Position numbers and translations under genes: made by a program. Below, piece by piece: positions 1 through 9,367 of a DNA stretch of 21,596 nt; within the stretch, counting starts at the first letter, position 1, and each line of letters starts with the position of its first letter. Under the pieces are notes generated by a model. It worked only from the letters and a program-made list of their open reading frames with translations. It was not told the DNA's origin and made no database searches. The DNA is from Lachnospiraceae bacterium UBA1760 (GTDB lineage Bacteria; Bacillota; Clostridia; Lachnospirales; Lachnospiraceae). The stretch spans positions 11,307-32,902 of the forward strand of contig DCHE01000008.1 in assembly GCA_002314775.1 (NCBI GenBank), written 5' to 3'.

Positions 1-1
1 A

Positions 2-3000
2 AAGTATAGAAAAGGTAAGATAATCACTTTTGACCTTGAGAAGGATGAGGAAATTTATGCTTACACCTATAAAAAGGCAGTAGCCTATATTAATATGACA
101 GGCGAGTATATTAACTCAGATGGAAACTTTGAGTATTCATACAAGGACTATTCAGACTATCAAAGTACATTCCAAAATAAGCTCAATGCATTGATAAAAG
201 TTGATGGCTTAGATGAAATTATTAGTAAAGACCAGCTTGCTACTGATGACGCAAATACCAGCTATCTGCCATACGATGTAGAGGTTGTAGGTTTAAAATC
301 AGGCAGTGTTAAGGTTGGTACAAAGTATGAGCTTAGTATTGACAAATATTCGTCATCGTTTTATGATACAGGACTTTCTTACTATGTAAGACCTGCTCGT
401 TCGGGCGATGAGGGTTATAAACCTTCATATCTCATATTTACGGGAAATAAAATATCATATTACTTCAGAAACTTTGTTACTGTTGATGCTGATGGTAACG
501 TGAAGAGCTTCGGTAGTAGTCAAACCTTTGGAAGAAGGTCACTAGAAACCTTTGGACTCTTTAAAATAAATATTGGAGCAAAGAACTTTGCCTATGAGAA
601 CTTTGAGTCATCTAATTCAAATTATTATAGATTTCCTGCTGTTGGTTACAGAATCTATGCAGATATCGAATATACCGAAGGAGAAAAGAAGGGCTTAAAG
701 GAAGAAGGCGTACTAATCGGTGATGCCATAGTCTACAGCAGTAATGATGATGATGATTATCAGGATATTCCGCTTAATATTACGGATTATGGTAAATATT
801 CAAATATTAGAGCTGAAGTCTATAATTCTGGTGAGATTAAGGATTATTACGATATTGAATCAGGAGTTGCAGAGCTTAAAATTCCGAATTTCACTGTAGA
901 GAAGGATACAAGCCGAGTTTCGGGTGTATATAGCTTAGTTATTGATTCTTCATACAATGGAAGAGTATATGATGTTGATACAGCACCTGCTGCAGCTGAT
1001 TTAGGACTTACAATAAATGGATATGGTCAGGATGAGGAAAGCTGGAGAATTGATTACACAAAGCCTATTAAGTATAAATATTCTAACGGTACTTATGATA
1101 CTTTATACGATAGTTTTGGTGACTTGATAGCAAGTAAGCAAAAAGGTAAATCATACGCAATATCGAGCTGTTATGCATATCCATATGTGTGTGTAGTAAA
1201 TGATGTGACCAAGGAAGAAGAATATAAAAAAGTAATATACTATGGTGACTATAGCCGTAATTATGACTGCTACTTCCTAGGAAGTACAAAGGAGATGCCA
1301 ATCAGCTTTTCTTATATTGAGGAGAGTAAGATTGCTACAGTAACAGCTGATACCAGAAAGGACAACCCTCAGTCAGGTGATATGAAATTATATGTACTGA
1401 TTGATGGAGATAAAAAGCTAATCGGTGAGGCGACAAGCTGGACCTACGGAGCTAAGCTCGAGGTTAATATGAACGACTATAAGTACGGTAAAAAGGGTAA
1501 TGAGTACTCGTTTTTGGTTGAATACACCCGAGCAGACACTAGTGCATATTATAACAGCACTCTCACCCCTGAGGAGAAGTACATAGGAGTTAATGAAGAA
1601 GAAGCAAATTATGACGAGGTTACAGTAACAGAACAGGAATACGAGTCTAATTTCACGCATGTCAAGTATACCTATGATGCAGATACCAAGGAGCTTACAA
1701 TTGAGGGCTTAGATGAGGAACCAAGTAATTTAATTGAAGATAACGTTAAATTCTGGAAGAATTATGAGTTAAAGAAGATTAATTTCAAGAATATTAAAGG
1801 AATTTATACAACTTATTTTAAAGGGCTTAGTATTGGATCATTTACCTATGATGATAAGCTTGAAAAAGTAAATTCTTCTACCTTTAAGGGCACAAGATTT
1901 TTAGATGAAGTTACCATAGATGGTGATGATATTGATTATTCTTCCACTGGAATTTTTAAAGAGGCAATATTTGAGGAGAATGTTACAATAAAGGGTAGAA
2001 TGTTTAGCAATAATACCTTTAATGGAGCAAGCTTCAATAAAACTCTTACACTTACTGGTGGCTTTGATGCAAGCCAAGTAGAGAGTTACAGTGAGTATAT
2101 CTTCAAGGACGCAAAGATCAAAAGACTCGTAATTGAAGATGTAAAGGATGACGAAACCACAGAAAATGCTGGTCTTGGAGTTGTCAGCAAGGAAATCTAC
2201 CAGTTACCAACAGAAGAACTGGTACTTAAGGGAGCCTTCAAGATTAATGATGATACTAATTATTATACATTAAAATGTAGCAAGCTCACAATTATTGATA
2301 CAAGTGCTGAGGGAATGAAGCTGCCAGCAAGCTTTATCTCATCTGCTCCTTCTAATGTACAGGTTTACATAAGTGGAAGCATGAAGGATTTCACCAATAC
2401 CGCTTTCCCAGACAGCGCAATTGTTCATGTGAGCAGCAATGTTAGCGGTCTGAAGTTTGCAGGAAATAACAAATACATTCTCGAGGGAAGTATTAATTTT
2501 ACAGATTATGAGAATAATGGTGCATTTGTCTGTTATATAGGGGACTTCATTCAGGGAACAGATTCACTTAATGTATATCACCTTAAGTGGATAGATAACA
2601 GTGATGCCACAGCCTGCTGCATAGATGTCTATGCAAACTGCTATGAGAGCCAGTCAGACACCTATTCAGGGGAAAAAGCAGGATTGTATTATACAAAGAC
2701 CTTTGGAAAGGCATATCCAAAATACTATGCTACAGCAAGTAAGCATGTATTTACTACCAAAAGCACCTGCGATTTATGTGGTACAAAGGCAACGATTACA
2801 GGAGTTGAGGTTAAGAATAACGCAAGAGATTATGATGGCACAGCAGTAAGCTTTGTTCCAGTTACTAACATACCGGATGAGTATTTAGATAAAATTACTA
2901 TTGATACAGGTGACCTTGATCTAATTAATGCCGGTGTCAGAGATGGACAAGTTAAGTTTACATTTAAGGATGTAGAGTATTCAAAGCCTATAACTATCCA

Positions 3001-6000
3001 GATAAGACCAAAGCTTCTCACAAAGATTGTAGTTGAGGCGGATGACAAGAACTATGATGGAACACAAACTGTGAATAATCCAAGAGTCAGCTTCCCAGAG
3101 GTACCAGGTGGTGAAGTTGAGGGCCTGGAGGTTTCGGTAGCATATAATAGTAATTATGTAGGAACTACAAGGGGTAAAGCAACCCTTAGGGTTACTGGTG
3201 ATTCTGTAAACTATATTATGGTTGATCAAAAATATCTGACCAATAATGGATTCTATAATTTTGCATTTGCAAATACATATTTCCTGGTTGGAGCAACAAA
3301 TGAAATTGATATCCAGCTTCCAGCTATTAAAAAGCAGCTTAGAACTGTATCTGTGGATATGCCTGATTACTATCTGGGACAGTCTCACAAATATACAGTT
3401 ACACAGAGTCCTAACGTAAATGATCCAACAATTCTCTACAAGGGCGCAGATGAGGCTGATACTGAGTATACAGCAACAGAGCCAACAAAGGTTGGAAAGT
3501 ACATAATCAAGGCTATTTTCCCAGAAACCGATACTTATGCAGAGGTGGAATGCTATGATGAGTTCGAGATAACAAAGGGACAGTATCCAGATGTACGATA
3601 CAGTAACTTCAAGCACGTTTATGGTGAGGAGTTTAAGGGTGTAATAACCTATAATGGCGGTGAGCTGCCAGAGGGAACAGAGGTTTACTTTAAATTACAA
3701 ACTGCCTCAGATGATGCTTATTCAGAGGAGGTGCCGGTTGATGCTGGAACATACAGAATAAAGGTTGTACTTCCAGAGACTGAGCAGTATCTTGCGAAAA
3801 CCTACGCTAACACAAACTTTACGATAAGTAAGGCTGAAGGAGAAGGAGAGGTATCTGTAGAGGATATCAAGGTTGGCGGAGAGCTTAAGGTAAAGTACCT
3901 CTCTGTGACAAATGGAGTTGACAGCGAGACAGGAGATGGATCTGCGACAATTAAATATGCTGAGTACAAAAACGGTGTTCCGGCAGGTCCTGACTATAAG
4001 GCTGACCTTACAGAGACAGTACCAACAGCAGCTGGACATTATGTTGTGAGAGCAGAATTTAGTGAAACAAACAACTATAAATCAGTATATGCCTACTCAG
4101 ATTTCTTTATCACTGATAAGGACATTGTGAAGGCAGCTGTCGAGGTAACTAATACAGAGTACAATGCTGAAGGTGGTATTAAGCTTAATATCACTACTGA
4201 ACGTACAGATACACCAAACATTTATTACTATCCTGCAAGTAATCCTCTTGCGATTACAAAAGATGCACCAACAGAGGTTGGAAGCTATGTAGTTGTAGTA
4301 AACTACTCAGAGAGTGAAAGCTATTCAGCCTTTGAGGTTGCAAAGGCATTTGACATTACTCCTATCGAGGGTGAGGCAGAATGTGAAGGCGTAAACAGGT
4401 ACTACGATGAAGGTTCGAAGTTGATGTATACCTACTCTTCTGACAATTACTGCGCATACAGTGATGAGTCAAAGGAGTCAAAGGGAAATGTTACAGTACT
4501 CTACAAGGAAAAGGATGCAGCAGATACAGAGTATTCTGCTAAATATCCATGGAATATTGGAAAGTACAACATAAAGCTTATCTTTGATGCTTACGGAAAT
4601 TATGCAAGGAAAGAAGTAGTATTAGAAGCAGAAATCCTTCCAAGCGTTGGAATGGGTACGGTAGACCTTGCTGACTGGAACTATGGCGAAGCGGCAAAGA
4701 CACCAGTTTTAAGCTCATCAACCAACAAGGGCAAGGTTACAATCACCTATGCAGTAAGAGGAACCGAGAACTTCACAAGTGAGGTTCCAACAAAGGTTGG
4801 AAAGTATACAGTTAAGGCTGTATTTGAAGCATATGGAAACTACAGTGAGGTTGTTGCAACAGACAACTTTGAGATTCTTGGTAACAAGGGTACTGGTGAG
4901 GTTAGTATCTCAGGATGGACCTACGGAGATAAGCCAAATGCTCCAGTTTATAAGTCTGAAACTAATGCTGTAGACAGCGAGAACCTTGATGAGTCACTTG
5001 GAAAGGCAGTAGTTGAGTATGCCGAGAAGTCTGAGGGAACTAAGGAATTCAAAAAGACAGTTCCTACAAAACCAGGCAGCTATATTGTAAGAGTAACCTT
5101 TGAAGCCTACGTGGGCTACAAGGAGGTTATTTCTGAGGCTGAATTCGAAATCGAAAAAGCTGAAGCTACCTATGTGGTTACAATCGATGGCTGGGTTAAG
5201 GGCAAGGAGCCAAAAACACCAGTTGTAAAGGCAAACGGCAACGTGATAGAAAGTGGAATAACTTTCTATTACAAAATGAAGGATTCTGAGGATGAAACCT
5301 ACATAAAGGATGTACCTAATGAGGGCGGTGAGTACACAGTAAAGGCAGTTATTAAGGATAATGACTGTTATAAGGACGGAGAATGTGTAACCACATTTAA
5401 GATACTCGGAATTGGAACGCTGGGATTAAATATCAAAGTCAAGGGAGATGCCACAGAGAGTGATCTTGAGAATAATATCAGCTTCGTGGTAACTGGTCCA
5501 AGCTATCCAGATGGTGAAACTATCAGTTTTTCTGACAATAGAGTTAGTAAATCCTCAGAGGGTAATTATTTGATAGAATTAGAGAATATTACTGAAGGAG
5601 AGTATACAGTTTCTATTGATGAGGATATTGATGGTTATAATCAGACTTCAAAATATGTATATAAATCAAACTATAACGAAGAAGCAAGCCATGATGAAAT
5701 TCCAGAATCAATAAACGTCGGTATTGCAAATAACGAAAATGTCACCTTGGAATTTAATCTATTCTATGAAGAGCTTCAGACTGTAACAGGCACTATTACA
5801 TGGGATGATAATGATAACAATGATGGAAAGAGACCAGATAGTGTAGAGGTTAAGCTTTTTGCAAATGGAACAGAGCTTAAGACAGTAAATGCAAGTGCAT
5901 CAGAAGAATGGAAATACAGCTTCACTGACCTTCCACATTACGATTCAAATAATAAAGAGATAACCTATTCTGTAGCATTTGCAGAGGTTGATAGCTATAC

Positions 6001-8794
6001 AGAGAAGGTGTCAGGCAATAATGTAAGTTATTACCATATTTTAGATTATATTGATGATATTACTGCAACTGTAGTATGGGATGATGGTAACAATCAGGAC
6101 GGAAAGAGACCTGAGTCAGTCAAGATTAGTCTCTCTGGTACTACAAATAGTGAAGTTAGTGTATATGAAGACGCTGAAGGAAATTGGACACACACATTTA
6201 GTAAACTTTTAAAATACAACAAAGGCTTAGAAGTATCTTATATGCTCGATGCCCAAACAGTAACAGATTATACTGTATCAATTGCTGAGGATAATACGAT
6301 TACCTATTACCACAAGCCAGGTAAGGTTAATGTATCAGGTGATATCATCTGGGATGACAACGACAATCAGGATGGAGTAAGACCAGAGAATGCCACAATT
6401 AAGCTTTACGTTAACAATGTAGATAGTGGAAAAACAGTTACAACAAACAGTTCGAAGGAATGGAAGTATTCATTTGGTTCGCTGGATGAATACACAAATG
6501 GTGTGCTCAATTCGTACTCTATCGAACTGGTAGCCGGAACTGATGGAGTTGACACTGATAAGTACACCGTTTCCTACGAAGGAAATGATATTACACTAAA
6601 GCATACACCTGAAGAAACAGAAGTTTCAGGTGGAATTATCTGGGATGATAATGATGATGAGCTTGGTGTAAGACCGGCTTCTGAGGTTACTGTCAAGCTT
6701 TATGCCGATGGAGTGTTTGTAAAGGACACAAAGGCTGAAAAGGTAAATGCATGGACTTATAGCTTCAAGAAGCTTCCTAAGTATAATAAGGGAGTAAAAA
6801 TTACGTATACCGTTTCCAATGAGGTTCAATACTATACATCAACCTATACGGGATATTTAATTACAAACTATCATATTGTAACAGATGGATCAGGCTCTGT
6901 GGAAATTGACAACTGGACCTATGGACAGGAGCCAAATACACCAAGGATTTCTACAAGTACTAATAATGCAAAGGATGTCTTAGTCTACTATAGAGAGGAC
7001 GAAGAGGGAACAGCTGAGGAGACAGAGGTACCTACTGATGCAGGAAAGTATAAAATCAGAGTAGTATTTAATAAGACTGCTTACTATAGAGCCTGTGAGG
7101 CGGAAGCAAGCTTTGAAATCTATAAAGCAGAGCCAGAGTACCAGATATCAATGGAGAGCTTTAACTACAATGATGATCCAACATCACCAGTAGTGACCCT
7201 CGGTGAGAAAACAATTGATCCATCAAAGTACACAGTATACTACAAGGCTTTAGACGCAGATGATGATGCATATACAAAAGATGTACCTACCTATGCAGGA
7301 AAGTACAATGTAAAGGCTTCTGTAGCAGCAACTAAGAATTATGAGGAGAAGGAAGTAGTTAATAGTTTCGAGATAAAGAAGATTAACGGTGAGGCAAGTA
7401 TCAGTGTAGTAAGCTGGACCTACAGAGATGAGCCAAATGATTTCGAGGTTAGCTCAACTACAAATGACACAGATTACGTAATTTTAGTTAAGGGTGAAAA
7501 TGAAGAAAAGTTCAGAGAGTACATCCCAACTGAGATTGGTAAGTATACTGCAAAGGTTATCTATCCAGAGAGTACAAACTATCTTGAAGCAAGTGCAACC
7601 TGTGAATTTGAGATTGGAAGGCTTGAGAGCCCATCAGTGATACCAGATGGATATATGGAAGTACCATATACAACCACTAAGGTATCAGAGGTTTCACTTC
7701 CAAAGGACTGGAGCTGGTCTGACGCTGATAAGGATAAAGAGCTTGTTGTCAGAACTGACACAGAAGTAACTGCAGTTTATACAGGTAGTGATGCAGCTAT
7801 ATACAAGGAAACAAGCACTGACGTTGTAATTTATAGACAGGAATGTAAGCATCCATCGAATAGACTTTCCGATATTCTCTATACAAGAGAAGGCGATAAG
7901 GAACCAACCTGTGAGGAAGCAGGACTTGGACATAAGGAATGTCTTGATTGTAATTTCGTTCGGGCAACTGGAATTTCGACAGATCCAATCGGACATGATT
8001 ATGGCGAGTGGGCAAGCGACAACAAGACTACTCATTCAAAGGTTTGTGCAAATGACAAAAAGCATGTGATTACTGAGAACCATAAGTGGGATGATGGTGA
8101 TATTACTAAGGAGGCAACAGCAACTGAAGCTGGCGAGTACCTTTACACCTGTTCTGTATGTGGTGAAACAAAAACAGAAGCCTTCTACAGTGAGGAAGCA
8201 ATCAATGTAACAGGTGTTTACATTCACCAGAAGACAAATGTAAATATCTTATGTGGACTTTGTGTTGAGACAGAAATTCCGGTTTCTGAGCTTGAGTTTG
8301 CATGGTACGCATGCGGTGATAACGGAGGATGGTTCTTAGTATCTGACTGGACAGCTGGCAATGTATGGCTTGACTGGACACCAGAGGATAATGGAGCATA
8401 TGTAATCGTAGGTAAGGTAAGAATTAAGGGCGATTCGAGCAAGAAAGAATGGCAGGGAGTAACCTCAGGAGAATTCCACAAGGTACTTAACGTTGACAAG
8501 ATTAAGGCAACCTGTCAGATTCCAAATCCAAATGGCTCAGGATACTTAATCGGTATTGAGACATATGCAAATCCAAATAATAGCTACTACTTTGAGATGT
8601 CTATCCTCGACTGTACACTCTATGCACAGGGTCTTGATGCATGGGTATACACAACAGGAAAGTGTAAGACTGAAGGAACCTGTCTCTGGACAGTATGGGA
8701 TCCACAGTACGGATATTACTGGACATTGTTTAGAATCTATGATGAGGAGGGGAACCTTCTTGACGAAGTCTGTTACGGTTTCGAAAACATATAG
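2..8794 (+). CDS. Giant mosaic cell-surface/secreted protein (5'-truncated by window)
   Basis: The frame is open from base 2 and has no stop before the ATG at 95, so the true start and any signal peptide lie outside the window. Modules, by nucleotide position: an N-terminal region I do not recognise (2-1660); a BspA/LRR_5-like leucine-rich segment (about 1670-2480); a CDLCG cysteine pair (2768); two YDG-like domains (DYDGTA near 2828, NYDGTQ near 3050); eight MBG-like modules (about 3330-5405), each ending in a PT..GKY.VKA.F....Y...F.I pattern; a prealbumin-like segment (5410-5770); four Cna_B-like modules with WDD.(N/D)..(D/L)G.RP (5773-6880); three more MBG-like modules (6890-7620); a C..C- and H-rich segment (7840-8190); and a Trp/Tyr/Cys-rich C-terminus (8200-8791). 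There is no LPXTG motif or terminal membrane helix. Such proteins are usually adhesins or cell-envelope scaffolds; the ligand is unknown. A terminator follows at 8953. Confidence 0.9.
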   Translation, partial: KYRKGKIITFDLEKDEEIYAYTYKKAVAYINMTGEYINSDGNFEYSYKDYSDYQSTFQNKLNALIKVDGLDEIISKDQLATDDANTSYLPYDVEVVGLKSGSVKVGTKYELSIDKYSSSFYDTGLSYYVRPARSGDEGYKPSYLIFTGNKISYYFRNFVTVDADGNVKSFGSSQTFGRRSLETFGLFKINIGAKNFAYENFESSNSNYYRFPAVGYRIYADIEYTEGEKKGLKEEGVLIGDAIVYSSNDDDDYQDIPLNITDYGKYSNIRAEVYNSGEIKDYYDIESGVAELKIPNFTVEKDTSRVSGVYSLVIDSSYNGRVYDVDTAPAAADLGLTINGYGQDEESWRIDYTKPIKYKYSNGTYDTLYDSFGDLIASKQKGKSYAISSCYAYPYVCVVNDVTKEEEYKKVIYYGDYSRNYDCYFLGSTKEMPISFSYIEESKIATVTADTRKDNPQSGDMKLYVLIDGDKKLIGEATSWTYGAKLEVNMNDYKYGKKGNEYSFLVEYTRADTSAYYNSTLTPEEKYIGVNEEEANYDEVTVTEQEYESNFTHVKYTYDADTKELTIEGLDEEPSNLIEDNVKFWKNYELKKINFKNIKGIYTTYFKGLSIGSFTYDDKLEKVNSSTFKGTRFLDEVTIDGDDIDYSSTGIFKEAIFEENVTIKGRMFSNNTFNGASFNKTLTLTGGFDASQVESYSEYIFKDAKIKRLVIEDVKDDETTENAGLGVVSKEIYQLPTEELVLKGAFKINDDTNYYTLKCSKLTIIDTSAEGMKLPASFISSAPSNVQVYISGSMKDFTNTAFPDSAIVHVSSNVSGLKFAGNNKYILEGSINFTDYENNGAFVCYIGDFIQGTDSLNVYHLKWIDNSDATACCIDVYANCYESQSDTYSGEKAGLYYTKTFGKAYPKYYATASKHVFTTKSTCDLCGTKATITGVEVKNNARDYDGTAVSFVPVTNIPDEYLDKITIDTGDLDLINAGVRDGQVKFTFKDVEYSKPITIQIRPKLLTKIVVEADDKNYDGTQTVNNPRVSFPEVPGGEVEGLEVSVAYNSNYVGTTRGKATLRVTGDSVNYIMVDQKYLTNNGFYNFAFANTYFLVGATNEIDIQLPAIKKQLRTVSVDMPDYYLGQSHKYTVTQSPNVNDPTILYKGADEADTEYTATEPTKVGKYIIKAIFPETDTYAEVECYDEFEITKGQYPDVRYSNFKHVYGEEFKGVITYNGGELPEGTEVYFKLQTASDDAYSEEVPVDAGTYRIKVVLPETEQYLAKTYANTNFTISKAEGEGEVSVEDIKVGGELKVKYLSVTNGVDSETGDGSATIKYAEYKNGVPAGPDYKADLTETVPTAAGHYVVRAEFSETNNYKSVYAYSDFFITDKDIVKAAVEVTNTEYNAEGGIKLNITTERTDTPNIYYYPASNPLAITKDAPTEVGSYVVVVNYSESESYSAFEVAKAFDITPIEGEAECEGVNRYYDEGSKLMYTYSSDNYCAYSDESKESKGNVTVLYKEKDAADTEYSAKYPWNIGKYNIKLIFDAYGNYARKEVVLEAEILPSVGMGTVDLADWNYGEAAKTPVLSSSTNKGKVTITYAVRGTENFTSEVPTKVGKYTVKAVFEAYGNYSEVVATDNFEILGNKGTGEVSISGWTYGDKPNAPVYKSETNAVDSENLDESLGKAVVEYAEKSEGTKEFKKTVPTKPGSYIVRVTFEAYVGYKEVISEAEFEIEKAEATYVVTIDGWVKGKEPKTPVVKANGNVIESGITFYYKMKDSEDETYIKDVPNEGGEYTVKAVIKDNDCYKDGECVTTFKILGIGTLGLNIKVKGDATESDLENNISFVVTGPSYPDGETISFSDNRVSKSSEGNYLIELENITEGEYTVSIDEDIDGYNQTSKYVYKSNYNEEASHDEIPESINVGIANNENVTLEFNLFYEELQTVTGTITWDDNDNNDGKRPDSVEVKLFANGTELKTVNASASEEWKYSFTDLPHYDSNNKEITYSVAFAEVDSYTEKVSGNNVSYYHILDYIDDITATVVWDDGNNQDGKRPESVKISLSGTTNSEVSVYEDAEGNWTHTFSKLLKYNKGLEVSYMLDAQTVTDYTVSIAEDNTITYYHKPGKVNVSGDIIWDDNDNQDGVRPENATIKLYVNNVDSGKTVTTNSSKEWKYSFGSLDEYTNGVLNSYSIELVAGTDGVDTDKYTVSYEGNDITLKHTPEETEVSGGIIWDDNDDELGVRPASEVTVKLYADGVFVKDTKAEKVNAWTYSFKKLPKYNKGVKITYTVSNEVQYYTSTYTGYLITNYHIVTDGSGSVEIDNWTYGQEPNTPRISTSTNNAKDVLVYYREDEEGTAEETEVPTDAGKYKIRVVFNKTAYYRACEAEASFEIYKAEPEYQISMESFNYNDDPTSPVVTLGEKTIDPSKYTVYYKALDADDDAYTKDVPTYAGKYNVKASVAATKNYEEKEVVNSFEIKKINGEASISVVSWTYRDEPNDFEVSSTTNDTDYVILVKGENEEKFREYIPTEIGKYTAKVIYPESTNYLEASATCEFEIGRLESPSVIPDGYMEVPYTTTKVSEVSLPKDWSWSDADKDKELVVRTDTEVTAVYTGSDAAIYKETSTDVVIYRQECKHPSNRLSDILYTREGDKEPTCEEAGLGHKECLDCNFVRATGISTDPIGHDYGEWASDNKTTHSKVCANDKKHVITENHKWDDGDITKEATATEAGEYLYTCSVCGETKTEAFYSEEAINVTGVYIHQKTNVNILCGLCVETEIPVSELEFAWYACGDNGGWFLVSDWTAGNVWLDWTPEDNGAYVIVGKVRIKGDSSKKEWQGVTSGEFHKVLNVDKIKATCQIPNPNGSGYLIGIETYANPNNSYYFEMSILDCTLYAQGLDAWVYTTGKCKTEGTCLWTVWDPQYGYYWTLFRIYDEEGNLLDEVCYGFENI

Positions 8795-8821
8795 GTTGTG
8801 TGACCTCATCAAGAAGCCGTC
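8760..8821 (+). repeat. 62-bp direct repeat, copy 1 (3' end of surface-protein gene)
   Basis: These bases match 8873-8934 exactly, at an offset of 113 bp. This copy carries the last ten codons of the giant gene, its TAG stop and 27 bases of 3' flank. The match breaks immediately on both sides (8759/8872 and 8822/8935). Confidence 0.95.
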
Positions 8822-8841
8822 TGCTGACGCATCCGGAGTCA

Positions 8842-8866
8842 TTCCCACCCGTTAGGCGGGTGGGAA
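8842..8866. other. 10-bp-stem hairpin between the two 62-bp repeats
   Basis: TTCCCACCCG (8842-8851) pairs perfectly with CGGGTGGGAA (8857-8866) around a 5-base loop. No T-run follows, so it is not a normal intrinsic terminator. It occupies most of the 51-bp spacer between the duplicated gene ends and may stabilise the mRNA 3' end or mark an inserted palindrome. Confidence 0.7.
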
Positions 8867-8872
8867 CGACAG

Positions 8873-8934
8873 TTGACGAAGTCTGTTACGGTTTCGAAAA
8901 CATATAGGTTGTGTGACCTCATCAAGAAGCCGTC
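8873..8934 (+). repeat. 62-bp direct repeat, copy 2 (duplicated gene end)
   Basis: This is a perfect copy of 8760-8821 lying downstream of the stop codon. It contains the final codons DEVCYGFENI and the stop again, in a frame that does not follow from the real gene. The 113-bp offset is not a multiple of three. It is a recent duplication or recombination scar. Confidence 0.95.
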
Positions 8935-8952
8935 CTTAGGCGGTTAAGCTAG

Positions 8953-8985
8953 AGCAGCCCCGGGAATTTCCCGGGGCTGCTTTTT
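8953..8985 (+). terminator. Intrinsic terminator of the giant surface-protein gene
   Basis: A 13-bp GC-rich stem (AGCAGCCCCGGGA with TCCCGGGGCTGCT) closes a 3-base loop, and the 3' arm runs into TTTTT. It lies 158 bases after the stop, beyond the second copy of the 62-bp repeat. Confidence 0.93.
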
Positions 8986-9009
8986 CGCTGTCATAATCTG
9001 TTGTTTTGT

Positions 9010-9193
9010 GGGGTGGAGACAGCGGAGAACCGGTTTTTTGTCGAATCGCTGTCGGCTGAGGGAGAAGACTGGGGTGGGGACAGCGGAGAACCGGTTTTTT
9101 GTTGAATCGCTGTCGGCTGAGGGAGAAGACAGGGGTGGAGACAGCGGAGAACCGGTTTATTGCTCGAATCGCTGTCGGCTGAGGGAGAAGACT
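9010..9193. repeat. Three tandem 61/61/62-bp repeats, each with a hairpin
   Basis: The units are 9010-9070, 9071-9131 and 9132-9193, with only a few substitutions and one inserted base in the third. Each contains GACAGCG and CGCTGTC as inverted 7-mers about 22 bases apart, with the palindrome AACCGGTT between them. The period is not divisible by three, so the short reading frames crossing the array switch frame in each unit and are unlikely to be coding. There are no variable spacers, so this is not a CRISPR array. A lone CGCTGTC at 8986-8992 may be a partial unit. Confidence 0.9.
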
Positions 9194-9305
9194 GGGATAA
9201 GATACGACTAAACTCTGGGAAAAAGAGATCAGAGAAGCATAAAAACAATATTTTGTATGGAAATTTAGGCAGTTATTTATTAAAATAATGAATAGAGATA
9301 TAAGT

Positions 9306-9335
9306 AGGAAATACAGATATAGGAAATACAGATAT
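9306..9335. repeat. Two perfect 15-bp direct repeats upstream of the lipoprotein gene
   Basis: AGGAAATACAGATAT occurs twice in immediate succession (9306-9320, 9321-9335), ending 32 bases before the lipoprotein start at 9368. It lies where promoter or leader elements are expected. No convincing -35/-10 pair was found in the AT-rich stretch 9194-9367. Confidence 0.85.
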
Positions 9336-9367
9336 ATTGTAATAATAGGATTATGGGGATTTTGCTT

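Noticed and set aside
2981..3616. A 211-codon minus-strand frame inside the giant surface gene
   Set aside because: It is antisense to well-defined YDG and MBG modules and its product is an unstructured Ile/Cys-rich string typical of a shadow frame.
8842..8866. Intrinsic terminator
   Set aside because: The stem is strong but no T-run follows; the true terminator is at 8953-8985.
9010..9193. CRISPR array
   Set aside because: The whole 61-bp unit is conserved with no variable spacer, and there are no cas genes in the window.
8991..9248. Short reading frames on both strands across the 61-bp repeats (67 and 85 codons)
   Set aside because: The 61-bp period shifts the frame at each unit, both strands are open at once, and no ribosome binding site precedes either start.
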